Origin: Elusimicrobiota bacterium
GTDB lineage: Bacteria; RUG730
Assembly: GCA_031259185.1 (NCBI GenBank)
Contig: JAIRLV010000071.1
Span: 1-10,820 of the forward strand
Length of the DNA stretch: 10,820 bases
Direction: 5' to 3'
Made by a program: the position numbers and the translations under genes. Shown in pieces: positions 1-5,972 of the stretch. Every line of letters starts with the position of its first letter. Positions within the stretch are counted from its first letter, which is position 1. A model generated the notes under the pieces. The model saw only the letters and a list, made by a program, of their open reading frames with translations, was not told the DNA's origin and searched no databases.

Positions 1-153
1 TACAAAATAAAAAATAATTATGACTATATTGTTGAAAGAAAAGAGCAGATTAGTAAAATTGACAAAATAGAGCAGGATATAGAATATATAAAAGAAAATT
101 ATAGGATTTGGATAAAAGAGATTTCAAGGGATTTTAGGTATGTAGGGAAATAA
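1..153 (+). CDS. C-terminal end of probable phage portal protein (partial)
   Basis: Frame 1 is open from the window edge to a TAA at 151-153, giving 50 residues rich in K, E, I and Y that look like a charged helical tail (for example VERKEQISKIDKIEQDIEYI). The stop overlaps the ATG of the MuF-like gene as TAATG, which is typical of translationally coupled late phage genes. In phages with the DUF2213/DUF2184 head module, the gene just upstream of the MuF-like protein is normally the portal (DUF1073 type). The portal identity therefore rests on gene order, not on a visible motif. No start is in view. Confidence 0.55.
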   Translation, partial: YKIKNNYDYIVERKEQISKIDKIEQDIEYIKENYRIWIKEISRDFRYVGK

Positions 154-1031
154 TGACTGGAAAGATTAGAAAAAATTATAAATTAATAGATTTGATAAGC
201 AAAAATAAACATAGTGAAATATATTATAGGAAAGCATTAGGAAAAGAATATAAAAAATTTTTAGAGGCATTATTTAAAGAATTAGAAAAGAAAGGACTGA
301 AAAACGGGAAATTAGAGCAAAAAGAAGTTGATAAGATTTTTAAGGAATTTAGAGGTAAAAAGTTCATTATATTTGAAAGGAATACAGATAAAATCTTAAA
401 AAAGTATGTTAATTTATTGAGTTATAGAAATAAGATGACAATTACTGAAAAAAAGGAAGTTTTGAAAGAAGCGTTAACAATAAATTATGATAAAAAGCTA
501 TATGAGCCATATTTGAGAGATTTTATAAAAGATAATACATTACTTATAAAAAAGGATTTAGAAATAGAGACAATAAACAGGATAGAGGAAGCAGTCTATA
601 AGTCAATGGCAGGCGGAGAAGGAGAATATGGGATTATAAAGGAATTGAAAGAGATACAAAAGACGAATGAATTAATGACAGATAGTAGGATAAAATTGAT
701 AGCGAGGGATCAGAGTGCGAAAGCAAATCAAGCGATGAATATGATAAGTCAAAAAGCAGCGGGGATAGAATATTTTGAGTGGGAAACGGCGCACGATGAG
801 CGAGTAAGTAAAGGCAAAGGCGGGCATAAACAATTGCAAGGCAAAATATTTAAATATGGAGATACAGAGGATAGATTGCCAATAATAGATAGTTATGAAA
901 ATCACGGGTTACCAGCCCAGAGACCGAATTGTCGTTGCACTGGATTAGGTGTGATAGTGCGAGGCGAATATAAAGTAGAGTATTTAGGTAAAAATGAAGG
1001 GTATAAAATAATAGGGAATAGGTTTAGATGA
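153..1031 (+). CDS. MuF / SPP1 gp7-like minor head morphogenesis protein
   Basis: A 292-residue protein whose C-terminal third carries the phage Mu F-like pattern: a helix with IARDQSAKAN (about 183-192), then W-E-T-A-x-D-E-R-V (210-218), a GGHKQLQGKIF segment with the family histidine (224-233), and a closing P-N-C-R-C (258-262). The N-terminal half is a lysine/glutamate-rich helical region. The family acts inside the prohead near the portal, in head assembly and sometimes DNA ejection. An AGGG at 144-147 and the TAATG overlap with the upstream gene support the start. Many MuF proteins carry a C-terminal toxin domain. This one ends 30 residues after the CRC motif, so it has none, which is notable because toxin-like domains sit elsewhere in the same operon. 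Confidence 0.88.
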   Translation: MTGKIRKNYKLIDLISKNKHSEIYYRKALGKEYKKFLEALFKELEKKGLKNGKLEQKEVDKIFKEFRGKKFIIFERNTDKILKKYVNLLSYRNKMTITEKKEVLKEALTINYDKKLYEPYLRDFIKDNTLLIKKDLEIETINRIEEAVYKSMAGGEGEYGIIKELKEIQKTNELMTDSRIKLIARDQSAKANQAMNMISQKAAGIEYFEWETAHDERVSKGKGGHKQLQGKIFKYGDTEDRLPIIDSYENHGLPAQRPNCRCTGLGVIVRGEYKVEYLGKNEGYKIIGNRFR

Positions 1032-1041
1032 TAAATAATTA

Positions 1042-1066
1042 AGTTATTAAATGAATTTTAATAACT
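1042..1066. other. AT-only inverted repeat after the MuF gene
   Basis: AGTTATTAAA (1042-1051) and TTTAATAACT (1057-1066) form a perfect 10-bp stem with a 5-base loop, starting 11 bases after the MuF stop. It has almost no G:C pairs and is followed by A-rich rather than T-rich sequence on the + strand, so it is a weak terminator candidate at best. The remaining gene-free sequence from 1067 to 1198 holds the boxA-like site and A/T tracts. Confidence 0.35.
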
Positions 1067-1096
1067 AAAAAATATAAAATATAAAGTATAAAAAAT

Positions 1097-1112
1097 GTTC
1101 TTTGACAATTTT
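1097..1112 (+). promoter_or_regulatory. boxA-like element, copy 1
   Basis: GTTCTTTGACAATTTT on the + strand, preceded by T at 1096. It closely resembles the rRNA-operon boxA antitermination sequence (E. coli TGCTCTTTAACAATTT), differing at two positions. It lies between the MuF gene and the 3' end of the minus-strand protease cassette. Three similar copies occur at 5661, 9573 and 10515. An alternative reading is a -35 box (TTGACA at 1102-1107), but no good -10 follows at 16-18 bases. Confidence 0.5.
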
Positions 1113-1141
1113 GTTTAGGTTATGGTTAGAAAATAAAAAAA
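1101..1141 (+). repeat. Left imperfect inverted repeat of the retropepsin cassette
   Basis: TTTGACAATTTTG (1101-1113) and TTAGAAAATAAAAAAA (1126-1141) both recur in the same order on the minus strand at 1991-1979 and 1956-1941, on the other side of the two-gene cassette. The two blocks are separated by 12 bases here and 22 at the right end. The second block is A-rich and carries less weight than the first. Confidence 0.45.
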
Positions 1142-1198
1142 GGTAGTTTTATTTTGAAATTAAAATGATGCAATTTTTTATTCTATCTAATAATTTTT

Positions 1199-1600
1199 TT
1201 ACAATCCAAATATATACGTTTTTCCTGATATAATTAAAATTCCTTGCCTTATAATATCCATACCGAGAATTACTGAAAATGTTGGCTGTTCTGGGATTTC
1301 TGTAACTTCTACTTCTGGTGGCGCTTCCACTCTCAAATTATTTTCCATCAAAAATGGCATACCTATTCTTAATTTATATTTGTTAGCTTCAGTTATTCCA
1401 GCTGCTGTATTTATTTCTGTTTTCCCAATAATCTGTAAATTTAATTCTCTTGCTAAGTTACATACAATACAGCTTTGAGTAGCCCCAGTATCTAATAATG
1501 CTTTTACTGGTTGATTTTTTAATGATATTTCTTTCGTATTTATAATAAATATATCGGCAATTAGTTGATTATTAATTATTGGCAATTGAAATCTAGGCAT
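1199..1600 (-). CDS. Retropepsin-like (clan AA) aspartic protease
   Basis: A 133-residue protein with the hallmarks of a single-lobe, retroviral-type aspartic protease: hydrophobic-hydrophobic-D-T-G-A at residues 35-40 (ALLDTGA, catalytic Asp37) and a C-terminal I-L-G-M-D (111-115), the usual ILGRD-type partner motif. Such enzymes act as homodimers, each chain giving one Asp. There is no signal peptide or membrane segment, so it is probably cytosolic. It starts at ATG 1598-1600 behind an AGGA at 1611-1614 and overlaps the upstream small gene by 8 bases, so the two are co-translated. The orientation is opposite to the phage late genes, which marks it as cargo rather than structure. The substrate is unknown. 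It might process its partner protein or a host/phage target, but this is inference. Confidence 0.75.
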   Translation of the reverse strand: MPRFQLPIINNQLIADIFIINTKEISLKNQPVKALLDTGATQSCIVCNLARELNLQIIGKTEINTAAGITEANKYKLRIGMPFLMENNLRVEAPPEVEVTEIPEQPTFSVILGMDIIRQGILIISGKTYIFGL

Positions 1601-1859
1601 TTAATTGCACTCCTATAAAACCAAGATTTACAGGACCGTCATTTTCTACTTTTTGTATTGAATATAACTTGTCTGTATAAATTGCATTTGCATATTTTAT
1701 AGCATCATCTAAAGAGTCAAAATAATCAATAATTTCACTATGTCTCAATAAAGCATATTTTCCGAAATATTTTTGGATTATTTCATCTAATTTTGTTTTG
1801 AAAAATTGATAATTTTTGTCAACTTCATCTTGTAATATTTGTTTTTTGTTTGTATCCAT
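1593..1859 (-). CDS. Small conserved-looking partner of the retropepsin (DUF5678-like)
   Basis: An 88-residue protein with a helical N-terminus (about 1-30), then Y-F-G-K-Y-A-L-L-R-H (31-40), an acidic FDSLDDAIKYA segment (47-57) and a C-terminal SIQKVENDGPVNLGF (67-81). The pattern aromatic-x-G-K-Y-h-h-h-x-x-x-x-h-h-x-x-F-D-S-x-x-x-A resembles small DUF5678-type proteins that can sit beside clan AA proteases in bacteria. That family match is my recollection and is not certain. A strong Shine-Dalgarno (AAAGGAGG, complement of about 1868-1875) precedes ATG 1857-1859. It is the first gene of the cassette and overlaps the protease by 8 bases. It could be a regulator, substrate or antitoxin-like partner of the protease, but the sequence does not say which. 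Confidence 0.65.
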   Translation of the reverse strand: MDTNKKQILQDEVDKNYQFFKTKLDEIIQKYFGKYALLRHSEIIDYFDSLDDAIKYANAIYTDKLYSIQKVENDGPVNLGFIGVQLNA

Positions 1860-1940
1860 TTTTTACACCTCCTTTTTATATATTATAACGCAAAATAGTA
1901 TTAATTGCTTTTTTAATAATTTTATTCATTTTTCCCATCT

Positions 1941-1991
1941 TTTTTTTATTTTCTAATAAGAATATAACACAAACTAACCAAAATTGTCAAA
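1941..1991 (-). repeat. Right imperfect inverted repeat of the retropepsin cassette
   Basis: On the minus strand, TTTGACAATTTTG (1991-1979) and TTAGAAAATAAAAAAA (1956-1941) repeat the two blocks found on the + strand at 1101-1141, giving an inverted pair that encloses both cassette genes. The first block contains the -35 box of the cassette promoter. Confidence 0.45.
1962..1990 (-). promoter_or_regulatory. Promoter of the retropepsin cassette
   Basis: Reading the minus strand: -35 TTGACA (complement of 1985-1990), a 17-base spacer, and -10 TTATAT (complement of 1962-1967). A shift of one base gives the extended -10 TGTTATATT. It leaves a leader of roughly 95 bases before the first cassette gene. 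The block TTTGTGTTATATT is identical in the toxin-antitoxin cassette promoter at 6329-6357. The gene-free stretch 1860-2079 otherwise holds only A/T-rich sequence and the ribosome site of the protease/scaffold gene. Confidence 0.7.
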
Positions 1992-2079
1992 TTATATTAT
2001 ACAAAAATATATAAAAATGATGGTAAAAAAGAATAAAAAATATTAAAAAAAATAAAGAAACTAGTTAAAAGGTAAAAAA

Positions 2080-3912
2080 ATGAAAATAAACAATAAAAAG
2101 AGCATGAGATATATAGATGACAATGGATTTTTGTATGTAGAGAGAAGCCCGATATTAATAAGTGGGGTATTGGAATATTTAGGTAGCGAATTGATAGCGG
2201 ATGATAATGATGTTATAGCTGGAGTAAAAATAGAAAAAGATAAAGTATATAAAGTTTTTATATCAGCGAAAGAATTAGAAAAAGGAAAAGAAACCTTTAA
2301 ACTAATACCAATAGTAGACGATCATAAATGGCTAGGGGAAGATGGAGCGAATGCAAGGGATTATCAAGAAGGGACGACAGGAGAGCGAGTAGAAGTAAAG
2401 GATGGATATTTATATATAGATTTAAAATTTACGAATTTAGAAACGATAGAAAAAATAGAGAATAATGAAAAGACAGAATTATCTGCGAGTTATACGAATG
2501 AATTGGAGAGGAGTAAAAATAAAGATTATGATTTTGTAGCGAGCAATTTAAAAGCGAATCATTTAGCGTTGGTGGATATGGGTAGATGCGGGCGAGATGT
2601 GCGAGTGATGAATGGGTTAGCATTTGAGATAAGTAATAGCTTTGAAGAGAGCGAGCATCCTAGAGATAAAGATGGGAAGTTTGCGAGTGGCGAAGGAAGT
2701 AATAAAGACGACAAAAAAGTAATTCAAATAACAGGTAAAGAATTAGGTGAATATAAAGATATAAAAGAATTGAGGGAGAAGGCGATAGAGTATTATAAAG
2801 ATAATTTGGCTGGTAAAAAAGTAAAAAATGAAACACTAGGTGAGATAAATTTTAGTGAAAAGGGCTTCAAAAAGCCGATATCTTTTAGCGCTGATGAAAA
2901 AAAATTATTATTATTTCCATATTTGCAAGAAATAATAATTAATTCAAAAGTAATAAAAGAAGAAAAAGAAAAGTATAACAGAGATAATATAGAGAAATGG
3001 TTTTTGTTAGAGAATAAAATAAAGATTAAAGATAAAGAACAAAATGTCCGAATAAATATAAGACAAGATAATAATGGCAAATTATATTACGATCATTTTA
3101 TAGTAAAAGAAAAGGGCTTTAGCCCTACCTACTCATCCAATGCAGGGGGTCATAAAACCCTTACTTCCAAAAATGGAATTATTAATAATATAACACAAAA
3201 TGAAATAGAAGTCAACATATTTTTTGTTGATGACAATGAAAATAATAAAAAAAAGGAGAATAAAATGTCAAAAGAAAAAAGTATTTTGAATGACGCCAAA
3301 CTAATAATAGATGGCAAAGAGATTGATCTTAATAAATTTTTTAAGGAGGAATTAGGAGAAGGTGAGCATGATGACGCGATCAAAGCTGAGAATGAGGAAG
3401 AAAAGAAAAAAGTGACGGAGTTTTGTAATGAATTAATGAAAAAATTAGAAGGTGAAAAGAAAGAAAAAAGTGAAGACGAAAAAATAGAAACAGATAATGA
3501 GGATGACAAAGAAGATAAGAAGGAAGAAGGGAAAAAAGAGAAAAAGGAAGAAGAAAAAGGAGAAAAGAAAGAGGAGGAAAAAGAAAAACTAAAAGCGCAA
3601 AATTATGAAGCGATACATCAAAAGATATATAACTCAGTGAAAGAGAAATTAGAGAAAGACTATAAGGAGATAGTAAGAGTATATAATACGGTTAAAGAAA
3701 TAACTGGAGAGTTTAACTTTTATGGGATGAGCGCTAGAGATATTCTTATAAAAGGATTAAAAGGGACAAATATAAAAGTAGAGAATGAAAGTAATGCGGA
3801 ATTAGAAGCTATGATAAAAGTAGCGAAACAAACAACAAAGATAGATAATAACTTTGTATATGGAAATGAATATGAGAAAGATAGTAAAGAGGAAATAGAA
3901 ATAAATATATAA
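2080..3912 (+). CDS. DUF2213-type prohead protease with inserted LPD3-like domain and C-terminal scaffold
   Basis: A 610-residue polyprotein. Residues 1-180 match the DUF2213 prohead protease pattern: candidate catalytic His82 (VDDHKW) and Ser135 (TELSASY), then NHLALVDMGRCG (160-171, with His161 as a possible third residue). Residues 186-202 carry F-E-E-S-E-H-P-R-D-K-D-G-K-F-A. Residues 214-344 resemble the phage LPD3 domain (I-x-G-K-E-L, Y-x-x-x-L-x-G-K-x-V-x-N, a G-F-K-K motif, and an IRQDNNGKLYYDH strand pair), a module associated with phage polyvalent and MuF toxin proteins. Residues 345-395 are an odd linker. Residues 396-610 are K/E-rich, coiled-coil-like, and typical of a scaffold. 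The start has AAAAGG at 2067-2072. The scaffold also has its own in-frame start (3265). The protease normally cleaves scaffold and head proteins during maturation, which would release the middle domain inside the capsid. The LPD3 assignment is by eye. Confidence 0.8.
   Translation: MKINNKKSMRYIDDNGFLYVERSPILISGVLEYLGSELIADDNDVIAGVKIEKDKVYKVFISAKELEKGKETFKLIPIVDDHKWLGEDGANARDYQEGTTGERVEVKDGYLYIDLKFTNLETIEKIENNEKTELSASYTNELERSKNKDYDFVASNLKANHLALVDMGRCGRDVRVMNGLAFEISNSFEESEHPRDKDGKFASGEGSNKDDKKVIQITGKELGEYKDIKELREKAIEYYKDNLAGKKVKNETLGEINFSEKGFKKPISFSADEKKLLLFPYLQEIIINSKVIKEEKEKYNRDNIEKWFLLENKIKIKDKEQNVRINIRQDNNGKLYYDHFIVKEKGFSPTYSSNAGGHKTLTSKNGIINNITQNEIEVNIFFVDDNENNKKKENKMSKEKSILNDAKLIIDGKEIDLNKFFKEELGEGEHDDAIKAENEEEKKKVTEFCNELMKKLEGEKKEKSEDEKIETDNEDDKEDKKEEGKKEKKEEEKGEKKEEEKEKLKAQNYEAIHQKIYNSVKEKLEKDYKEIVRVYNTVKEITGEFNFYGMSARDILIKGLKGTNIKVENESNAELEAMIKVAKQTTKIDNNFVYGNEYEKDSKEEIEINI
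3113..3172 (+). other. Foreign-looking hairpin insert in the protease-scaffold linker
   Basis: A C-rich 60-base stretch inside an otherwise C-poor, purine-rich gene. It opens with a perfect hairpin AGGGCT-TT-AGCCCT (3113-3126), and a second small stem GGGT/ACCC lies near 3147-3160. The GGGCTTTAGCCC hairpin is the kind found at the right end of IS200/IS605-family (TnpB) elements. It is read in frame as a low-complexity G/S/T/H linker (residues about 345-365). It may be a remnant of a transposon end that preserved the reading frame. No transposase is present. Confidence 0.4.
3265..3912 (+). CDS. Internal in-frame scaffold protein (alternative start)
   Basis: AAAAGGAG at 3251-3258 is followed after 6 bases by ATG at 3265, codon 396 of the protease gene and in the same frame. 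This gives a predicted 215-residue product beginning MSKEKSILNDAKLIIDGKEI and containing only the charged, coiled-coil-rich scaffold region and its C-terminal tail. It parallels lambda C/Nu3 and Mu I/Z, where a scaffold is made from an internal start in the protease gene and is needed in excess. The ribosome site is stronger than that of the full-length gene (AAAAGG only), which fits higher scaffold output. It matters most here because it lets scaffold be made without the toxin-like middle domain. Confidence 0.72.
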   Translation: MSKEKSILNDAKLIIDGKEIDLNKFFKEELGEGEHDDAIKAENEEEKKKVTEFCNELMKKLEGEKKEKSEDEKIETDNEDDKEDKKEEGKKEKKEEEKGEKKEEEKEKLKAQNYEAIHQKIYNSVKEKLEKDYKEIVRVYNTVKEITGEFNFYGMSARDILIKGLKGTNIKVENESNAELEAMIKVAKQTTKIDNNFVYGNEYEKDSKEEIEINI

Positions 3913-3928
3913 AAAAATTATTAAAATA

Positions 3929-3941
3929 GAGACATTGTCTC
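3929..3941 (+). other. Small hairpin between scaffold and cement genes
   Basis: GAGAC-ATT-GTCTC forms a 5-bp stem with a 3-base loop in the 52-base gap between the genes. It is followed by an A-rich stretch and the ribosome site of the cement gene, without a T-run, so it is not a terminator. It might be an mRNA-processing or stability element, but it is too short to be sure of. Confidence 0.25.
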
Positions 3942-3964
3942 AAAAATAAAAAAGGAGAAAAATT

Positions 3965-4441
3965 ATGTCAAATTTTCAAAATCAAGCGAATATAAGTATG
4001 GGATTAGGAAAAGTCGGGACAATATCAAGGAGAAATCCATTGACGCATCTATCATTTTTAGCGGAAGGCAATAATATTGTATCTGGGAGTTTTGTAAAAA
4101 GAGGTACAAATCCAGAAGGTCAAGCTAAAGCGTTAGAGGCGGGAGATACTGCAGACTTGATATTAGGAGTAGCGGTATTTGAAAAATATCAAGTAAATTT
4201 GAGTGGACAAAATACATTGATAATTAATGAAGGCGAGGAGATGACGGTAGTTTTGAAAGGGTATGTATATATCCAAGCAAGCACGGCATCTAGCGTAGGA
4301 GACAATGTAATAGTAAATCCAACGACTGGAGAAATAAGGACTTTGGTATTGACGTATACGACGACGGCTAATCTAACTAGTGGAGCGGTGACTACGACAA
4401 ATAATGCCCCTGCAGGATTTATAGACACAGGCTTTAAGTAG
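3965..4441 (+). CDS. Gp24-like structural cement protein (C-terminus probably shortened)
   Basis: A 158-residue beta-rich protein. The opening MSNFQNQANISMGLGKVGTI, the SRRNPLTH and GSFVKRGTNPEG segments, ILGVAVFEK, and GDNVIVNPTTGEIR are typical of small capsid-decorating (cement) proteins found between the protease and the DUF2184 capsid gene. Such proteins bind the outside of the expanded shell and stabilise it. GGAG at 3954-3957 lies 7 bases before the ATG. After TAG (4439-4441) the -1 frame stays open to TAA 4486-4488 and encodes VETAGAGNEVIEIYKI, a plausible natural C-terminus. One lost A in TTTAA(A)GTAGAA would explain this. Confidence 0.75.
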   Translation: MSNFQNQANISMGLGKVGTISRRNPLTHLSFLAEGNNIVSGSFVKRGTNPEGQAKALEAGDTADLILGVAVFEKYQVNLSGQNTLIINEGEEMTVVLKGYVYIQASTASSVGDNVIVNPTTGEIRTLVLTYTTTANLTSGAVTTTNNAPAGFIDTGFK

Positions 4442-4514
4442 AAACTGCTGGAGCTGGTAATGAAGTAATTGAAATTTATAAAATATAAAAATTAGTTATA
4501 AAGGAGAAATATAA

Positions 4515-5582
4515 ATGATAAAATTTAAAGTAAATAATTCAGTAAGCGTAAGTCATATTGACAATAAAGAGTTATTGGGAGTATTAAATAAAAAAAGCAT
4601 AATAGGCGTTCAAAACGCAGGGCAATTAGTAACAACGCCAAATATAAATGTACCATTAGGAGCGTTAGCATACATAAAACCAAAGGCGATAGAAGTATTG
4701 ACAGCTGCAAGAATGGCAGATAAAGTCTCAAAACCTCAAAAGAATGGAGTGTGGTCAAATAAAGCGGTATCTATAACTGTAAAAGAATATACAGGCAAAA
4801 CTACGCCAGATGATGGTTTAGCGGATAATGGGACAGAAGCGAAAACAAATTATTCAAATGTATTAAGGGGAGTATATTATTATACTACACATTGGATGGC
4901 GACAGATATAGAAGAAGCGACAATAGGAGCGTTTCAAGATACAAGCTATAGAGACAGCCAAATCAATGCGGCAATGAGAACCTTGGCAATAGATAGAAAT
5001 AAATTCTTTTTTAGAGGACTTGGATATAAAGGCTTAGAAACGCCGATATACGGGCTATTGAATGACCCAAATTTGAGACCATATATAACAGTAAGCGACA
5101 ATGGCGAGCAAACGTCGTCTACATATTGGAAAGATAAAACACCAGAACAAATTAAGAACGATATAGTAGCAGCCTATCAAACATTAATAGACCAATCAAA
5201 TTCGTTGGTAAATGAGGAGTTGTCAACAGGCAAATTAATATTAGCGATAGCAGGCGGAAGTATAGGGCAATTGTCAAAAGCAAATCAATATGGATTAACA
5301 GCAAAGTCATTATTAAAAGAAGAATTTGGCGATAAATTAGAGATATTATCAATACCAGAGTTTAACAATGCTGATACTAATAGCGATGTGTTTTATTTAA
5401 TATTTGTTCCAGCTGGAGAAGAACCTACCTGTATAAATAGTTATGTAGAAATGGCAAGAGCATATCCAATATTTGTCCGTGATAGTGAAACATCGCAAAA
5501 ACTAAGTGCAGCGACATCAGGCTGTATAGTGCAATTTCCATTATTCATAGTTCGCTATAATGGAATAGGACAAACAGCATAA
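4515..5582 (+). CDS. Major capsid protein (DUF2184 type)
   Basis: A 355-residue protein matching the DUF2184/encapsulin-like major capsid family, the HK97-fold shell subunit that follows DUF2213 and the cement protein in this head module. Recognisable parts are an N-terminal arm, PLGALAYIKPKAIEVLTAARMADKV (about 48-72), a YTGKTTPDDGLADNG loop (the E-loop region), GVYYYTTHWMATDIEEA (118-134), a helix with AMRTLAIDRNKFFFRG (153-168), and a final block with MARAYPIFVRDSE and IVQFPLFIVRYNGIG. GGAG at 4503-4506 lies 8 bases before the ATG. It is the last gene before the toxin-antitoxin cassette interrupts the operon. Length is normal and no breaks are visible. Confidence 0.85.
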   Translation: MIKFKVNNSVSVSHIDNKELLGVLNKKSIIGVQNAGQLVTTPNINVPLGALAYIKPKAIEVLTAARMADKVSKPQKNGVWSNKAVSITVKEYTGKTTPDDGLADNGTEAKTNYSNVLRGVYYYTTHWMATDIEEATIGAFQDTSYRDSQINAAMRTLAIDRNKFFFRGLGYKGLETPIYGLLNDPNLRPYITVSDNGEQTSSTYWKDKTPEQIKNDIVAAYQTLIDQSNSLVNEELSTGKLILAIAGGSIGQLSKANQYGLTAKSLLKEEFGDKLEILSIPEFNNADTNSDVFYLIFVPAGEEPTCINSYVEMARAYPIFVRDSETSQKLSAATSGCIVQFPLFIVRYNGIGQTA

Positions 5583-5660
5583 GAACTAATTTGTTTTTAT
5601 TTTGTTTATTTTTGAAATTTGATATTTATTGGCATTTGGCGTTTTGTATTTTTTTTGTTA

Positions 5661-5676
5661 GGTCTTTGAAAATTTT
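5661..5676 (+). promoter_or_regulatory. boxA-like element, copy 2
   Basis: GGTCTTTGAAAATTTT on the + strand, 78 bases after the capsid gene and 26 bases before the end of the minus-strand YoeB gene. It shares TCTTTGA(A/C)AATTTT with copies 1 and 3. The rest of the 120-base gap (5583-5702) is T-rich with no stable hairpin, so neither the capsid operon nor the toxin gene has an obvious intrinsic terminator here. Confidence 0.45.
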
Positions 5677-5702
5677 TTTTAATATTAAAAGTGAATAAAA
5701 GG

Positions 5703-5972
5703 TTATTCATAGTGAGTCCACATGCTGAATATAGCAATAATTTTTTCGTATTCCCTAACCTCATAAATCAATCTATGCTGTTTATTGATTCTACGAGAAA
5801 TTGAGCCTTGTAAATTACCTGAAAGTTTTTCATAAGTAGGAGGAGTTTGGTAAGGATTTTGTGAAATAATATCTAAAAGCAATTCTACTTTAATTTTTAG
5901 AGTTTTATGTTGCTGAATTCTTAGTATATCTTTTTTTGCAGATTTTAAAATTTTAATTTTATATTTACTCAT
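5703..5972 (-). CDS. yoeB: Txe/YoeB-family mRNA endonuclease toxin
   Basis: An 89-residue protein with the full YoeB signature: N-P-Y-Q-T-P-P-x-Y-E-K-L-x-G (39-52), S-R-R-I-N-x-Q-H-R-L-I-Y (59-70) and a C-terminal S-M-W-T-H-Y-E (83-89). Glu48, Arg67, His87 and Tyr88 line up with the E. coli YoeB active-site residues (Glu46, Arg65, His83, Tyr84), so it looks catalytically intact. The family binds the ribosomal A site and cuts mRNA. It overlaps its antitoxin by 8 bases (ATGAGTAA junction), implying translational coupling. The pair is inserted against the direction of the phage late operon and probably serves plasmid-like addiction or phage exclusion. Confidence 0.92.
   Translation of the reverse strand: MSKYKIKILKSAKKDILRIQQHKTLKIKVELLLDIISQNPYQTPPTYEKLSGNLQGSISRRINKQHRLIYEVREYEKIIAIFSMWTHYE

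Noticed and set aside
672-905. Minus-strand 77-codon ORF in the MuF gene.
   Set aside because: It is antisense to the conserved MuF core motif and has no ribosome site. It is a frame shadow.
1042-1066. Intrinsic terminator after the MuF gene.
   Set aside because: The stem is almost entirely A:T and no T-run follows on the + strand. Kept only as an inverted repeat.
1102-1131. + strand promoter from TTGACA at 1102.
   Set aside because: No acceptable -10 hexamer occurs 16-18 bases downstream (GTTAGA at best), and the wider match to boxA and the other three copies explains the sequence better.
2429-3509. Three minus-strand ORFs (2429-2623, 2793-3080, 3150-3509) inside the protease/scaffold gene.
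   Set aside because: They are antisense to K/E-rich coding sequence, giving artificial S/F/L-rich peptides. No ribosome sites or promoters were seen.
4430-4445. Programmed -1 frameshift at the end of the cement gene.
   Set aside because: CTTTAAG is not an X-XXY-YYZ heptamer with matching bases, and the -1 frame has its own TAA at 4435-4437, so slippage would have to happen on the last codon. A point deletion is simpler.
4189-5352. Minus-strand ORFs inside the cement and capsid genes.
   Set aside because: They lie wholly within well-supported + strand structural genes, have biased leucine-rich composition, and lack initiation signals.
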